A stretch of DNA of 40,347 nt from Candidatus Binatia bacterium (GCA_022827045.1 JAJDTQ010000199.1:1-40347); one strand, 5' to 3'; shown: positions 7,324-19,886, counted from the stretch's first letter. A program made the numbers and translations. Notes: generated by a model from the letters alone, not told the origin.

Positions 7324-7348
7324 CCTGGCGGCATGCCATGCCGCCAGG
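7324..7348. promoter_or_regulatory. 25-bp perfect palindrome in the carboxylase leader
   Basis: CCTGGCGGCATG (7324-7335) and CATGCCGCCAGG (7337-7348) are perfect 12-base inverted arms around a single C. The near-zero loop suits a dimeric repressor operator better than a stable RNA hairpin. It lies downstream of the promoter and about 64 bases before the first codon, where a bound regulator could block elongation. Regulator unknown. Confidence 0.55.
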
Positions 7349-7411
7349 GCATGAGATACGGCGGACACGGACGGTCATGAACCACCGGAAGGCGGCAGGC
7401 AAGGGGCGTTG

Positions 7412-8962
<1,551 letters not shown>

Positions 8963-8992
8963 GGGCGGCAAAGCGTATCGGGATCGCCCGAA

Positions 8993-10531
8993 ATGTTCAA
9001 ACGGATCCTGGTGGCCAACCGCGGCGAGATCGCCGTCCGCATCATACGGGCATGCCGCGAGTTGGACATCGAGAGCGTGGCGGTCTACTCCGAGGCCGAC
9101 CGCGAGGCGCTTCACGTCAAGTACGCCGACTACTCCTACCCGGTGGGGCCGGCTCCGTCCACGGAAAGCTACCTCCGCATCGACCGGATCATCGACGCCG
9201 CCAAGAAAAGCCGGGCCGACGCCATACACCCCGGTTACGGCTTTCTCGCCGAGAACGCGGAGTTCGCCCAGGCCTGCGACGCCGCCGGAATCGTCTTCCT
9301 GGGGCCGTCTCCGGAAGTCATCAAGCAGATGGGCGACAAGGTCAATGCCCGGGCGCTCATGAAGAAGGCGCGGCTGCCGGTGATTCCGGGCTCCGACGAC
9401 ATCCTCAGCTCCGAGGAGGAGGTGCTCGAAACCGCCGAAGCCATCGGCTATCCCTGCGTCCTCAAGGCCGTGGCGGGCGGCGGCGGCAAGGGGCTGCGGC
9501 TGGTGGAGTCCAGCGACGAGATACGCTCCGCCTATCGCGCGGCGCGCTCCGAGGCGGCTTCCTCCTTCGGCGACTCCCGCCTCTACGTTGAGAAGTACCT
9601 GGAACGGTGCCGCCACATCGAGGTCCAGCTCCTGGCCGACATCTACGGCAAGGTGCTGCACCTGCTCACCCGGGAGTGCTCCATCCAGCGCCGTCACCAG
9701 AAGATCATCGAGGAATGTCCCGCGCCGACCATCGACCTCAGGATGCAGAAGCTCATGGGAAAGACCGCGGCCCAGGGGGCGAGGGCGCTGGGCTACACCG
9801 GCGTCGGCACCATGGAGTTCCTGGTGGACCGCCACAAGAACTTCTACTTCCTGGAGATGAACACCCGCCTGCAGGTGGAGCACGCCATTACCGAGCGGGT
9901 CATGGGCATCGACCTGGTGAAGGCACAGATCAACGTGGCCGCGGGCACGCCCTTGCCGTGGTCGCAGCGCCAGATCCGCCCCACCGGGCACGCCATCGAA
10001 TGCCGCATCTACGCCGAAGACCCGGAGACCGACTTCATGCCGTGTCCGGGAAAGATCGAGGGATTGCGGCTGCCCGAGGGGTTCGGCATCCGCAACGACT
10101 GCGGTGTCTACGAGGGCGGCGACATCCCGATCCACTACGACCCCATGATCGCCAAGCTCATCGTCTGGGGCGAGGACCGCGCGGAGGCCATACGGCGCCT
10201 CAAGCGCGCCTTGCGCGAGTACCAAGTGCGCGGCGTCAAGACCAACATCCCTTTCCACCAGTGGATGCTGCGTCACCCCCAGTTCATCGAGGCCGACGTC
10301 TACACCGGGTTCGTGGACGAACAGCGAGGCTTCATGACCATGGAGGACCTCTATCCGGACCGCCACGTGGCGTTGGCTTCGGCGGCCATCGTGGCGCTGC
10401 ACCGGGAGCAGGAGCGCGCGCTCCGGATGGTGGAAAAAGGGGCGGCGGAAAAATCCGAATGGCGCGAGACAGCACGCAGGGAGGCGCTACAGCACCGTTC
10501 CGGCGCGTCGAGCCCGAGGAACGGGTGGTAA
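8993..10531 (+). CDS. accC: Biotin carboxylase subunit
   Basis: An ATP-grasp enzyme that carboxylates biotin on the carrier protein using ATP and bicarbonate. Landmarks are the N-terminal KRILVANRGEIAVRI, HPGYGFLAEN, the glycine-rich loop VAGGGGKGLRLV, HIEVQLLAD, MEFLVDRHKNFYFLEMNTR and RLQVEHAITE. The C-terminal domain has YAEDP and YDPMIAKLIVW. Its 512 residues include a C-terminal extension of about 50 residues beyond the core, ending in a basic, low-complexity tail. It lies 30 bases after pccB and 4 bases before the carrier-protein gene. With the separate transferase this is a three-polypeptide carboxylase, unlike the fused alpha subunit of mammalian PCC. Confidence 0.95.
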   Translation: MFKRILVANRGEIAVRIIRACRELDIESVAVYSEADREALHVKYADYSYPVGPAPSTESYLRIDRIIDAAKKSRADAIHPGYGFLAENAEFAQACDAAGIVFLGPSPEVIKQMGDKVNARALMKKARLPVIPGSDDILSSEEEVLETAEAIGYPCVLKAVAGGGGKGLRLVESSDEIRSAYRAARSEAASSFGDSRLYVEKYLERCRHIEVQLLADIYGKVLHLLTRECSIQRRHQKIIEECPAPTIDLRMQKLMGKTAAQGARALGYTGVGTMEFLVDRHKNFYFLEMNTRLQVEHAITERVMGIDLVKAQINVAAGTPLPWSQRQIRPTGHAIECRIYAEDPETDFMPCPGKIEGLRLPEGFGIRNDCGVYEGGDIPIHYDPMIAKLIVWGEDRAEAIRRLKRALREYQVRGVKTNIPFHQWMLRHPQFIEADVYTGFVDEQRGFMTMEDLYPDRHVALASAAIVALHREQERALRMVEKGAAEKSEWRETARREALQHRSGASSPRNGW

Positions 10532-10535
10532 GGCC

Positions 10536-11039
10536 GTGGCGTTCATCGCAAAGCTCGGCGGCCAGACGTCCGTGGTGCGCATCACCGAGACCGAGAAATC
10601 CCTCTACAAGGTGGTGGTGGACGGACACGAGTTCATGGTGGACGGCCGCAGGACGGGCCGGAACAACTATTCCCTGCTGATCGACAACCGCTCCTTCGAG
10701 GTGGACGTGGACACCACCGAGGACGAGTATCGCGTGCTGCTGGACGGGCGGACCTACCGCATCAACATGTCCGACGAGCGGCAGGTGCGCGTCGGCGGCC
10801 GGCAGTCCGGCATCGAGGTATCCGGCCGGCAGGAGGTCAAGATCCCCATGCCCGGCAAGGTGGTGGCCGTGCTCGTCAACGAGGGCGACACCGTGGACAA
10901 GGGCCAGGGACTGGTCATCGTCGAAGCCATGAAGATGGAGAACGAGGTGCGGGCACCGAACAACGGCGAGGTCAAGGAGATCCGCGTCAATGCCGGGGAG
11001 TCGGTGGAGGCCGGACAGGTGCTCGCGATCGTTGAATAG
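10536..11039 (+). CDS. Biotin carboxyl carrier protein
   Basis: The C-terminal 70 residues are a biotinyl domain with the attachment motif VEAMKMENEV (the second K is biotinylated), preceded by IPMPGKVVAVLVNEGDTVDKGQ. The first 90 residues form short beta-strands (VVVDGHEFMVDG, YRVLLDGRTYRINM) like the BT/linker region of propionyl-CoA carboxylases. The start is a GTG 4 bases after the accC stop. It completes the carboxylase operon. The downstream inverted repeat at 11068-11086 separates it from convergent tatC. Confidence 0.92.
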   Translation: MAFIAKLGGQTSVVRITETEKSLYKVVVDGHEFMVDGRRTGRNNYSLLIDNRSFEVDVDTTEDEYRVLLDGRTYRINMSDERQVRVGGRQSGIEVSGRQEVKIPMPGKVVAVLVNEGDTVDKGQGLVIVEAMKMENEVRAPNNGEVKEIRVNAGESVEAGQVLAIVE

Positions 11040-11067
11040 GGGCCCCGGGTGTCGGCGCATCCGGCCC

Positions 11068-11086
11068 GGGCGACCGCCGGTCGCCC
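11068..11086. repeat. Inverted repeat between convergent genes
   Basis: GGGCGACC (11068-11075) and GGTCGCCC (11079-11086) form an 8-bp stem around GCC, followed by CCTAC. This core is a common dispersed extragenic repeat in G+C-rich bacterial genomes. It could act as a bidirectional transcript end for the carrier-protein gene and tatC. There is no T-tract. Confidence 0.5.
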
Positions 11087-11872
11087 CTACTGGTCCTCGC
11101 GGTCCGGTTCCTTCCGCCGAATGAAGTACACCACCACGACGGTGAGGCCGTAGAGCGCGGTCAGCGGCAGCGCCAGCAACACCTGCGAGATCACGTCGGG
11201 CGGGGTGAGGACGGCGCCCAGCACGACGATGCCGAGAAATGCGTAGGGGAACCGGCTGATCATCATGCGGTGATCGATGATCCCCACCCGGGCCAGGAAC
11301 ACCCCCGCCACCGGCAACTCGAAGACCACGCCGAACGCCAGCATCAGCTTGGCGGAGAAAGACAGGTATTCGCTCACGCGAATCGCCGGACGGACATCCA
11401 GTTGCTGGTACTGTTCGAGGAAGAACCGGTAGCCGATGTCGAAGATGACCGTGTAGCAGAAAGCGGCGCCCAGCAGGAAAAACAATGTCCCGAAGGCGAC
11501 GAAACCCTTGGTGTAGCGCCGTTCGTGGCGGTAGAGGCCCGGCGCCACGAACTTCCAGGCGTGCCACAGCAACACCGGCAGCGCCAGGAAGATGGCGGCC
11601 ACGAACGCCACCTTGAGCTTCGCGAAGAACGCCTCCGCCACGCCGGTGCCGATCACGGTGAGGCCGGCGGCTTCAAGCCGGAGAAGCGGCGCGGTCATGA
11701 ACCGGATGAGATGGTCGGCCGCCAGGTAGCAGGCGATGAAGCCCGCCAAAACGGCCAGTGAGCACTTGATGAGCCGGGAGCGGAGTTCTTCCAGGTGAGC
11801 CGTCAGGGGCATGCTGGCGTCGTTCGACAGCCGTTCCCCCTCCTCTCCGCTCACTCCTTCGTCCGCGTTCAC
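11087..11872 (-). CDS. tatC: Sec-independent protein translocase TatC
   Basis: TatC is the six-helix membrane receptor for twin-arginine signal peptides. The 261-residue protein has the conserved cytosolic [11 protein letters not shown] before the first helix, and [12 protein letters not shown] and [22 protein letters not shown] later. Six hydrophobic segments are readable. The first 20 residues are a hydrophilic extension; ATG at codon 21 ([10 protein letters not shown]) is an alternative start. The ATG at 11872 overlaps the stop of the TatA/B gene by 4 nt, supporting the longer version and translational coupling. Confidence 0.93.
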   Translation of the reverse strand: MNADEGVSGEEGERLSNDASMPLTAHLEELRSRLIKCSLAVLAGFIACYLAADHLIRFMTAPLLRLEAAGLTVIGTGVAEAFFAKLKVAFVAAIFLALPVLLWHAWKFVAPGLYRHERRYTKGFVAFGTLFFLLGAAFCYTVIFDIGYRFFLEQYQQLDVRPAIRVSEYLSFSAKLMLAFGVVFELPVAGVFLARVGIIDHRMMISRFPYAFLGIVVLGAVLTPPDVISQVLLALPLTALYGLTVVVVYFIRRKEPDREDQ

Positions 11873-12141
11873 TCTTTCTTGGTGGGATCGCCCGCTGGAG
11901 ATATGGTATTGGCGGGTTCGCCTTCTCCGGACGGCTCGGCGCCTGTGTTCTCGCTCTCCGGACGGGTGTCGATCTCGTCCGCCGCGGCCTGCATTTCCCG
12001 CTTCACGTCGTCGGTGGTTCGGCGAAACTCGGCAATCCCCCGCCCCAGGGAGCGGGCGATCTCGGGCAGCTTCTTGGGCCCGAGGATGATCAGGGCCACC
12101 GCCAGGATCAAGAGCAGCTCAGGCATTCCGATACCAAACAT
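11869..12141 (-). CDS. TatA/TatB-family translocase subunit
   Basis: A single N-terminal membrane helix ([16 protein letters not shown]) is followed by the hinge [20 protein letters not shown], an amphipathic helix, and a charged disordered tail. The Glu in MPEL and the Gly-Pro hinge are typical. The 90-residue length fits either TatA or a short TatB, and only one such gene is visible here. The gene heads a tatA/B-tatC operon and starts opposite the HDAC-like gene. Confidence 0.88.
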   Translation of the reverse strand: MFGIGMPELLLILAVALIILGPKKLPEIARSLGRGIAEFRRTTDDVKREMQAAADEIDTRPESENTGAEPSGEGEPANTISPAGDPTKKE

Positions 12142-12165
12142 TTCGACTCCGAACTCCCAGAAGCT

Positions 12166-12262
12166 AGGCTAAGGTATTTGCGGAGGCGAGTCAAAGAGTG
12201 CCGGCGAGACCCGGCAGCGCCGGGATTGCGCTTTGACTCCGCCGCGCGCACGGTGGTAGATT
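12166..12262. promoter_or_regulatory. Divergent promoters built on one inverted repeat (tat / deacetylase)
   Basis: GAGTCAAAG (12188-12196) and CTTTGACTC (12231-12239) are perfect inverted arms, each containing a -35 box TTGACT read outward. Rightward: TTGACT (12233-12238), 18-base spacer, TAGATT (12257-12262). Leftward: TTGACT (12189-12194), 17-base spacer, TAGCCT (12166-12171), a weaker -10. The rightward start would fall about 2-3 bases before the deacetylase ATG, giving an almost leaderless mRNA. Confidence 0.5.
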
Positions 12263-12271
12263 ACGCGCAGC

Positions 12272-13315
12272 ATGCCTCGTTCCGCCATCGTGACCGACCC
12301 GGTGTTCCTGAAGCACGAGCCCGGCCCCTATCATCCCGAGAGCCCTCAACGTCTCAAGACCCTCCTCGACCTCGCCGGCGAGGTCGCGGACGGCGCCGGC
12401 TATGAGCTTCTGCCGTTGCGCTCGGCCGTGCAGGAGGAACTGGAACTGTGCCACGACGCGGGCTACATCAACCTGGTCCGCTCCACCTCCGAGCACAACC
12501 AGTTCGCGCTGGACGGGGACACCGTTACCTGCCGTGACTCCTTCGGCGTGGCCCTGATGGCGGTGGGCGGGTTCCTGCAACTGCTGGATGCGGTGGCCGC
12601 CGCGGAATACGCCAACGGCTTCACCATGGTGCGGCCGCCGGGCCATCACGCGTTGCGGGACCGGGCCATGGGGTTCTGTCTGTTCAACACGGTGGCCATC
12701 GGCGCGCGGTATCTCCAGAAGGCGCACGGCGCCGGGCGGGTGGCGATCGTGGACTGGGACGTGCACCACGGCAACGGCTCCCAGGACGCCTTCTACGACG
12801 ATCCTTCGGTGCTGTTCCTGTCCACGCATCAGTACCCGTACTATCCCGGTACCGGAGCCCTGGAAGACGTCGGGCGCGGCAAGGGAGAGGGATACACGGT
12901 GAATGTCCCGTTGCCGGCGGGCTGCGGCGACGCCGAATACCTGGCGGTGTTCCGGGAGATCATCGTCCCGGCCATCGAACGGTACGAGCCCGACTGGCTG
13001 CTGGTGTCGGCCGGCTTTGACTCGCACCGGGACGATCCCCTGGCGGCCATGGGCGTAACCGAAGGGGGCTTCGGCGTCATGGCCGACGCGTTGCTGGAGC
13101 TGGCCCGCAAGCACGCGGGCGGCAGGATCGCCTTCCTCCTGGAAGGCGGCTACGATCTGTCCGCGCTCCGCAACTCCGTGGCCACGGTGCTGGACCGCAT
13201 GCAGGCCGAGGAATCCGCCCGGCTGGAACCCGGCGGCGAACGTATTGCCTCGCGCATCCGCGAAGTGCTGCAAGTACACGAGAGGTACTGGCAACGGACG
13301 CCATCAGCGAAATAA
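12272..13315 (+). CDS. Histone deacetylase/AcuC-like Zn-dependent deacetylase
   Basis: Members remove acyl groups from lysines or from acetylpolyamines and related small amides. The active site is intact: RPPGHHA (general-base histidine pair), DWDVHHGNGSQ (Asp and His metal ligands), SAGFDSHRDDP (Asp metal ligand) and LEGGYD near the end. The N-terminal HEPGPYHPESPQRL is typical of bacterial class II-like enzymes. Length (347 residues) is normal; no signal peptide. Only 12 bases separate it from fabF, so it likely heads a deacetylase-fabF-fabH transcript. It might act on acetylated enzymes or acyl conjugates in fatty-acid metabolism; that is inference from context. Confidence 0.9.
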   Translation: MPRSAIVTDPVFLKHEPGPYHPESPQRLKTLLDLAGEVADGAGYELLPLRSAVQEELELCHDAGYINLVRSTSEHNQFALDGDTVTCRDSFGVALMAVGGFLQLLDAVAAAEYANGFTMVRPPGHHALRDRAMGFCLFNTVAIGARYLQKAHGAGRVAIVDWDVHHGNGSQDAFYDDPSVLFLSTHQYPYYPGTGALEDVGRGKGEGYTVNVPLPAGCGDAEYLAVFREIIVPAIERYEPDWLLVSAGFDSHRDDPLAAMGVTEGGFGVMADALLELARKHAGGRIAFLLEGGYDLSALRNSVATVLDRMQAEESARLEPGGERIASRIREVLQVHERYWQRTPSAK

Positions 13316-13327
13316 CCAACGCACGCC

Positions 13328-15573
<2,246 letters not shown>

Positions 15574-15604
15574 CCCCGTTTCCTCGCGGAATATACGCCC
15601 CCAC

Positions 15605-16471
15605 GTGATCCCGGCCGAAGCCTTCGCCCTCGCCTGCGGTCTCTTCACCGCCATCAACCTGATCCTCCTCAAGAAGGGGCTGGCGCACGGCAACCCCATC
15701 ACCGCCACGGTCATCTCCCTGGCCATCAACGTACTGTCCTTCTGGAGCTTTGTCCTGATCGTTGTCCCCCCGGACCGGATCCTTCGTCCGGAACTCTGGA
15801 TCTTCGTACTCGTGGGGCTGATCCAGCCCGGCGGCACCCGCTTTCTGGCTTACCTGAGCGTGGAGAAGGTCGGGGTGGCGGTAACGTCGCCGATCCGGGC
15901 CACCACGCCGTTGTTCTCGTCGTTGATGGCCATCGCCGTGCTGGGGGAGCGGCTTACGCCCGCGGTGGGCGCGGGAACGGCGCTGGTGGTGTTCGGCATC
16001 ATCCTGCTGAGTCTGCGGGAAGAAAAGACCGGGGCGTGGATGAACATTCTGGTAGCGTTGCCGCTCCTGAGCGCCTTCGTAGCCGGCTCCACCCAGGTCA
16101 TCCGCAAGATCGGCCTTGCGCAGATCACCCTGCCGATCCTCGGGGCAGCGGTCACCACCGGAACCTCCCTGATCGCGGTGGCGGTTTCCCTTTCCGTCTC
16201 CCGCAAGTGGTCCGCTGTCAACTTCGACCGCCGCTCCCTGGGTTACTTCCTCCTGGCCGGCTGCGCCGTCACCCTGGGAGTCGCCAGCATCTACATGTCC
16301 CTGTACCTGTCGGACGTGGTCATCGTCGCGCCGCTGTCGAGCCTCAGCCCGCTCTACAGCCTGGTGCTGTCCGCCGTATTTTTACGGGAGGAGGAGGTGA
16401 TTACCGTGCGGAAGGTGGTGGCCGCCGTGCTGATCGTGCTGGGTGTCGTGCTCATCACCGCGATCCGGTGA
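15605..16471 (+). CDS. EamA/DMT-family membrane transporter
   Basis: About ten hydrophobic helices are readable in two halves, each ending with the EamA pattern. The first half ends with SPIRATTPLFSSLMAIAVLGE and the second with APLSSLSPLYSLVLSAVFLREE, followed by a last helix VVAAVLIVLGVVLITA. EamA proteins export or exchange metabolites such as amino acids or nucleobases; substrate cannot be read. The start is a GTG at 15605 with only a weak upstream purine stretch, so the exact start is uncertain. It sits between fabH (31 bases) and the DUF1989 gene (54 bases) on the same strand. Confidence 0.85.
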   Translation: MIPAEAFALACGLFTAINLILLKKGLAHGNPITATVISLAINVLSFWSFVLIVVPPDRILRPELWIFVLVGLIQPGGTRFLAYLSVEKVGVAVTSPIRATTPLFSSLMAIAVLGERLTPAVGAGTALVVFGIILLSLREEKTGAWMNILVALPLLSAFVAGSTQVIRKIGLAQITLPILGAAVTTGTSLIAVAVSLSVSRKWSAVNFDRRSLGYFLLAGCAVTLGVASIYMSLYLSDVVIVAPLSSLSPLYSLVLSAVFLREEEVITVRKVVAAVLIVLGVVLITAIR

Positions 16472-16525
16472 AGTGTTGAAAATCGGTCCCCGCCAAGCCA
16501 CAGTTCGCCTACGAAGGAGGCCGAC

Positions 16526-17158
16526 ATGAAAAAGATATTCAGCGAGCACGTCGACGCCAACACGGGCTGGTCCGGGGACCTCAGGGAGGGGCAGATCATC
16601 CGCATCATCGCCATGTCCACGGTGGACTTCCTGGTGCTGGACCGACACAACCTGCGGGAGCGATTCGACCAGGCGCGGACCAAGGTCTACAACGGGAAGA
16701 TCTTCCTGAGCACCGGCGACAAGCTGATGTCGCGAGACAACCGGCACTTCATGACCATCGTGGCGGACACCTTCGAAGAAGGGACCCATGACCTGCAGAA
16801 GGGAATGTGCAGCGGACGGCGCTTCCAGTTGGCCAAGGAGGAGGGGCGCTTGCGGGAGTACTACCACCGGGATTACCGGGACGACGAGATCCCGGACCAC
16901 GGCTGCTGGGAGAACCTGTCCGGGGCGCTGGCGCCCTACAACATCGCGCCGGAGGACATTCCGAGCCCCTTCAACCTCTTCCAGCACATGATCATCGACG
17001 GCACCACCGGGCTGATGCAGCACACCGCAATCCGGCCCGAGGCGCCGACCAACGTCGACATGCGCGCGGAACGCGACCTGCTGGCGGCCTTCAGCGCGTG
17101 TCCGGACATGCCGGTGGGCGGCAAGCCGGTGGATGTGGAGATTTACGAGGAAGAGTGA
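16526..17158 (+). CDS. DUF1989 (urea carboxylase-associated) family protein, copy 1
   Basis: The 210-residue protein carries the DUF1989 pattern: LREGQIIRI, ERFDQARTKVYNGKIFLSTGD, IVADTFEEGTHDLQKGMCS, DHGCWENLSGAL and IPSPFNLFQHM. Relatives encoded next to urea/guanidine carboxylases (UAAP1/UAAP2, CgdA/CgdB) form a carboxyguanidine deiminase; others are uncharacterised. No such carboxylase is in this window, so the substrate is open. A strong site (GAAGGAGG) precedes the ATG. The gene ends 3 bases before convergent pyrE. A second copy lies at 27257-27910. Confidence 0.85.
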   Translation: MKKIFSEHVDANTGWSGDLREGQIIRIIAMSTVDFLVLDRHNLRERFDQARTKVYNGKIFLSTGDKLMSRDNRHFMTIVADTFEEGTHDLQKGMCSGRRFQLAKEEGRLREYYHRDYRDDEIPDHGCWENLSGALAPYNIAPEDIPSPFNLFQHMIIDGTTGLMQHTAIRPEAPTNVDMRAERDLLAAFSACPDMPVGGKPVDVEIYEEE

Positions 17159-17161
17159 AAG

Positions 17162-17830
17162 CTACTCGAAGCCCATGCGGCGACCCCAGTTGGAGGGGTC
17201 TTTCAGAAAGTCGAGGATCTGAGCGCGGCTTTCCTGGGAAAAGAACTGTGTCTCCTCGCCGGCGTTCAGGACGTCGTCCCAGTTGGACAGGGTGTGCAGG
17301 CTGATGTCGTGGTCGCCCAGGTTCTTCTTTCCCTCGTGCATGCCCAGTTCGTCGGAGCTGTATTCGAAGACGCAGAGGCAGTGAGTGATGCGCGCCTTCT
17401 GGGCGCGGACGCCGATGTTGAAGCGCAGCTTGCTGAAGCCGTCGGTGACGAGATCCTCCACCAGCGTCACCCGCTGGCCCTCGTCCAGCACCCCCTCGAT
17501 CTGGTTGGTGTGACCGTAGCCCTTGGGGTTCTTGCGGATGTAGATCATGGGCTTGCGCAGGTAGTGGGACACGAACGCGGCATAGGGAATGCCCGCGGTC
17601 TCCCCTCCGGCCACCACGTCCATGTTGTCGAGGCCGATGTCGCGGCGGGCGATCTGCGCCAGCGCCTCCAGGATCTCGTCGCGGGCCTCCGGGAAGGAAA
17701 GCAGCCGCCGGCAGTCGATGTAGACCGGCGAGACCCGGCCCGAGACGAATACGAAGGGGCGTTCGTCGTACACCTGAATGGACTGCGTGCTCAGCAGCAA
17801 CTCGGCGATTCTCTTACCGGTTTCGGACAT
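17162..17830 (-). CDS. pyrE: Orotate phosphoribosyltransferase
   Basis: PyrE joins orotate to PRPP to give OMP in pyrimidine synthesis. The fold and motifs fit: FVFVSGRVSPVYIDCRRL, VVAGGETAGIPYAAFVS, KPMIYIRKNPKGYGHTNQI and the PRPP loop VTLVEDLVTDGFSKL, where the second acidic pair of the loop is replaced by L-V. A C-terminal extension of about 60 residues (from SSDELGMHEG) exceeds E. coli PyrE. The ATG at 17828-17830 is chosen over upstream in-frame starts because it gives a normal N-terminus and follows a GAGGAA site. It is divergent from the amidohydrolase gene. Confidence 0.85.
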   Translation of the reverse strand: MSETGKRIAELLLSTQSIQVYDERPFVFVSGRVSPVYIDCRRLLSFPEARDEILEALAQIARRDIGLDNMDVVAGGETAGIPYAAFVSHYLRKPMIYIRKNPKGYGHTNQIEGVLDEGQRVTLVEDLVTDGFSKLRFNIGVRAQKARITHCLCVFEYSSDELGMHEGKKNLGDHDISLHTLSNWDDVLNAGEETQFFSQESRAQILDFLKDPSNWGRRMGFE

Positions 17831-17945
17831 GGATACGGTTCCTCGGAGTCTGTTTCGCGTAGCGGGGGCCAACGGCCGGTGAGGCTTATAACATGCGCCA
17901 TCGGGCTTTACCAGCCGCTGTTCCCGACCCCCCTTTTTTGTTACC

Positions 17946-19238
17946 ATGCACAGCTTCCCGGACCCGTCGAGTCGTCGGATGGAAGTCCCCGAAATCAATA
18001 AGGACAGGTTGTTGCGCGACCTCAACGCGGTCTCGCGCATCGGCTTGGGCGAGGGCGGATCGGTCACGCGGCTGGTGTTCTCGGTGCACGAGCTGCGCTC
18101 TCGCCAACTGCTCGTTCACCTGATGAACCAGGCCGGGCTAGACGTGCGCGTGGATGCCGCCGGCAACATCTTCGGGCGGCTGGCCGGGGGGCGGGAAGGA
18201 CCTGCGGTGCTGGCCGGGTCGCACCTCGATTCGGTGGTGCAGGGCGGGAGATACGACGGCCCGGTGGGGGTCATCGGCGCCCTCGAAGCGGTGCGCACCA
18301 TCAAGGAGAGCGGCCTGACGTTGCCTGTCCCGCTGGAAAGCGTCTGCTTCGTAGGCGAGGAATCGAGCCGTTTCGGGTTCGCCACCGTAGGCAGCAGCCT
18401 GGTGGCCGGCGATGTCACCATGGACGACTTCGCCAACGCCGTGGACGCCGGCGGCACCCGGCTCGAGGACGTGCTGTCGAGCCTCGGCATCTACCGCGAC
18501 AATCTCGCGTCCCTGAGACGCGACCCCAAGACGGTCAAGGCCTACCTCGAGCTGCACATCGAGCAGGGACCCGTTCTGGAATCGAAGCAAAAGAAGATCG
18601 GCGTGGTCACCGCCATCGCCGCCCCCAGCCGCCTCCGGGTGGTCTTCAAGGGCCAGGCGGACCACAGCGGCACCACTCCCATGGAGATGCGCAAGGACGC
18701 GCTGGTGGCGGCGGGACACCTCATCACGTACATCGACGAGGTGTGCCGGGAGCACGCGGCCACGGAAAAGGGCCGGGTGGTGGGCACGGTGGGCGCCGTC
18801 AAGGTGGAGCCGGGGGTCATCAACGCCATACCGGGCCGGGCGGAGTTGCAGGTAGACGTGCGCAGCATCACGTCCTCGTCCAAGCGCAAGGTGGCCGGAC
18901 TGATCAGGAAACGGGCCCGGCAGATCGCCCGGGAGCGGGGCGTGAAGGTCGAAATCGTCACCATCCGTGACGAGGAGCCGGTGACAATGCACCCCGGGGT
19001 TATCGCGCTCATCCGCGGCATGTGCGAGGAACGCGACGTTCCCTTCGAGGTGATGCCGTCGGGAGCCGGACACGACGCCATGCAGATGGCCAAGATCACC
19101 CCCACCGGCATGATCTTCATTCCGAGCACCAACGGGGTGAGCCACAATCCCACGGAGTGGACCGACCCCGAGGACATCTGCCTCGGGACGCAGCTTCTGT
19201 TGGAGGCCATCCTGAGAGCCGCTCATGCAGAAATCTAG
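17946..19238 (+). CDS. N-carbamoyl-L-amino acid / allantoate amidohydrolase (M20 family)
   Basis: Members hydrolyse carbamoyl groups (N-carbamoyl amino acids, ureidopropionate, allantoate) with two metal ions. All expected ligands are present: GSHLDSVVQGGRYDG (His and Asp), FVGEESSRFG (Glu pair), LELHIEQGPVLE (His) and GVSHNPTEWTDPED (His). SGAGHDAMQMA is another family signature. Length (430 residues) is normal. ATG 17979 is a possible alternative start; neither has an obvious ribosome-binding site. The stop overlaps pyrR by 14 bases. With pyrE, pyrR and the ABC importer nearby, a role in pyrimidine, hydantoin or ureide breakdown is likely; the exact substrate is not. Confidence 0.88.
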   Translation: MHSFPDPSSRRMEVPEINKDRLLRDLNAVSRIGLGEGGSVTRLVFSVHELRSRQLLVHLMNQAGLDVRVDAAGNIFGRLAGGREGPAVLAGSHLDSVVQGGRYDGPVGVIGALEAVRTIKESGLTLPVPLESVCFVGEESSRFGFATVGSSLVAGDVTMDDFANAVDAGGTRLEDVLSSLGIYRDNLASLRRDPKTVKAYLELHIEQGPVLESKQKKIGVVTAIAAPSRLRVVFKGQADHSGTTPMEMRKDALVAAGHLITYIDEVCREHAATEKGRVVGTVGAVKVEPGVINAIPGRAELQVDVRSITSSSKRKVAGLIRKRARQIARERGVKVEIVTIRDEEPVTMHPGVIALIRGMCEERDVPFEVMPSGAGHDAMQMAKITPTGMIFIPSTNGVSHNPTEWTDPEDICLGTQLLLEAILRAAHAEI

Positions 19239-19770
19239 AGCAGCCAAGACGACACGCGTGCTCGGCGCGACCCAGATCAAGCGAGTCCTCGCCGGCTTCG
19301 GCCGGCGCATCTCCGAGGAGTACCGGGACTCCGGCTCGCTGGCGTTCATCGGCATCCGCACCCGGGGCCCCACACTGGCCCGGCGGGTGGCGGAGGTGCT
19401 CGGGCAAAAACACGGCCTGCAAGTGCCCGTCGGTGAGCTCGACATCACCCTCTACCGCGACGACCTGAACACGCTCCTGCCCAAGGGGCGCATCGACGCC
19501 ACCCACATCCCGTTCGAGATCACGGACAAAACCCTGATCCTGTTCGATGACGTGCTCCATACCGGCCGTACGGTGCGCGCCGCTGTCGACCACCTCATGG
19601 CGCTGGGCCGGCCCAGGGCCATCTTCCTCGCCGTGCTGGTGGACCGGGGGGGACGCGAACTGCCCATCGAAGCCCGTTTCGTGGGCAAGGAAGTCGACGT
19701 GTCGAAGGGCGGCGACGTGCGCGTCAGGGTCGCGGAAGTCGACGAAACGGACGAGGTGATCGTGGTGTAA
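19225..19770 (+). CDS. pyrR: PyrR-type uracil phosphoribosyltransferase/regulator
   Basis: PyrR binds pyr mRNA when UMP is high and also has uracil phosphoribosyltransferase activity. The 181-residue protein shows FIGIRTRGPTLARRV, ELDITLYRDDL and the PRPP loop LILFDDVLHTGRTVRAA, all typical of PyrR. The start lies 14 bases inside the amidohydrolase gene, so the two are coupled. I found no convincing PyrR-binding sequence before pyrB or pyrE in this window, so it may act mainly as an enzyme or on other transcripts. Confidence 0.9.
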   Translation: MQKSRAAKTTRVLGATQIKRVLAGFGRRISEEYRDSGSLAFIGIRTRGPTLARRVAEVLGQKHGLQVPVGELDITLYRDDLNTLLPKGRIDATHIPFEITDKTLILFDDVLHTGRTVRAAVDHLMALGRPRAIFLAVLVDRGGRELPIEARFVGKEVDVSKGGDVRVRVAEVDETDEVIVV

Positions 19771-19803
19771 GGGGTTGTCACCGGCGGCCGCCGGGACAAC
19801 CCC
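19771..19803 (+). terminator. Strong hairpin directly after pyrR
   Basis: GGGGTTGTC (19771-19779) and GACAACCCC (19795-19803) pair perfectly, and the inner CCGGCGGCCGCCGG folds on itself. It begins at the base after the pyrR stop. There is no T-run, so it may be a transcript end or stabiliser rather than a classical terminator. Confidence 0.5.
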
Positions 19804-19857
19804 CGACGGCGCGCAATCCGCCCGAAAAATCGCGGGAAACGGTAAGTCCGAAACCGC

Positions 19858-19886
19858 TTGACATATGTTCACAATACCCGTATGAC
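19858..19886 (+). promoter_or_regulatory. Sigma-70-type promoter of the ABC importer operon
   Basis: TTGACA (19858-19863), 17-base spacer, TATGAC (19881-19886). The start would be near 19893, about 40 bases before the first permease ATG. It is one of the clearest promoters in the window. Confidence 0.75.
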
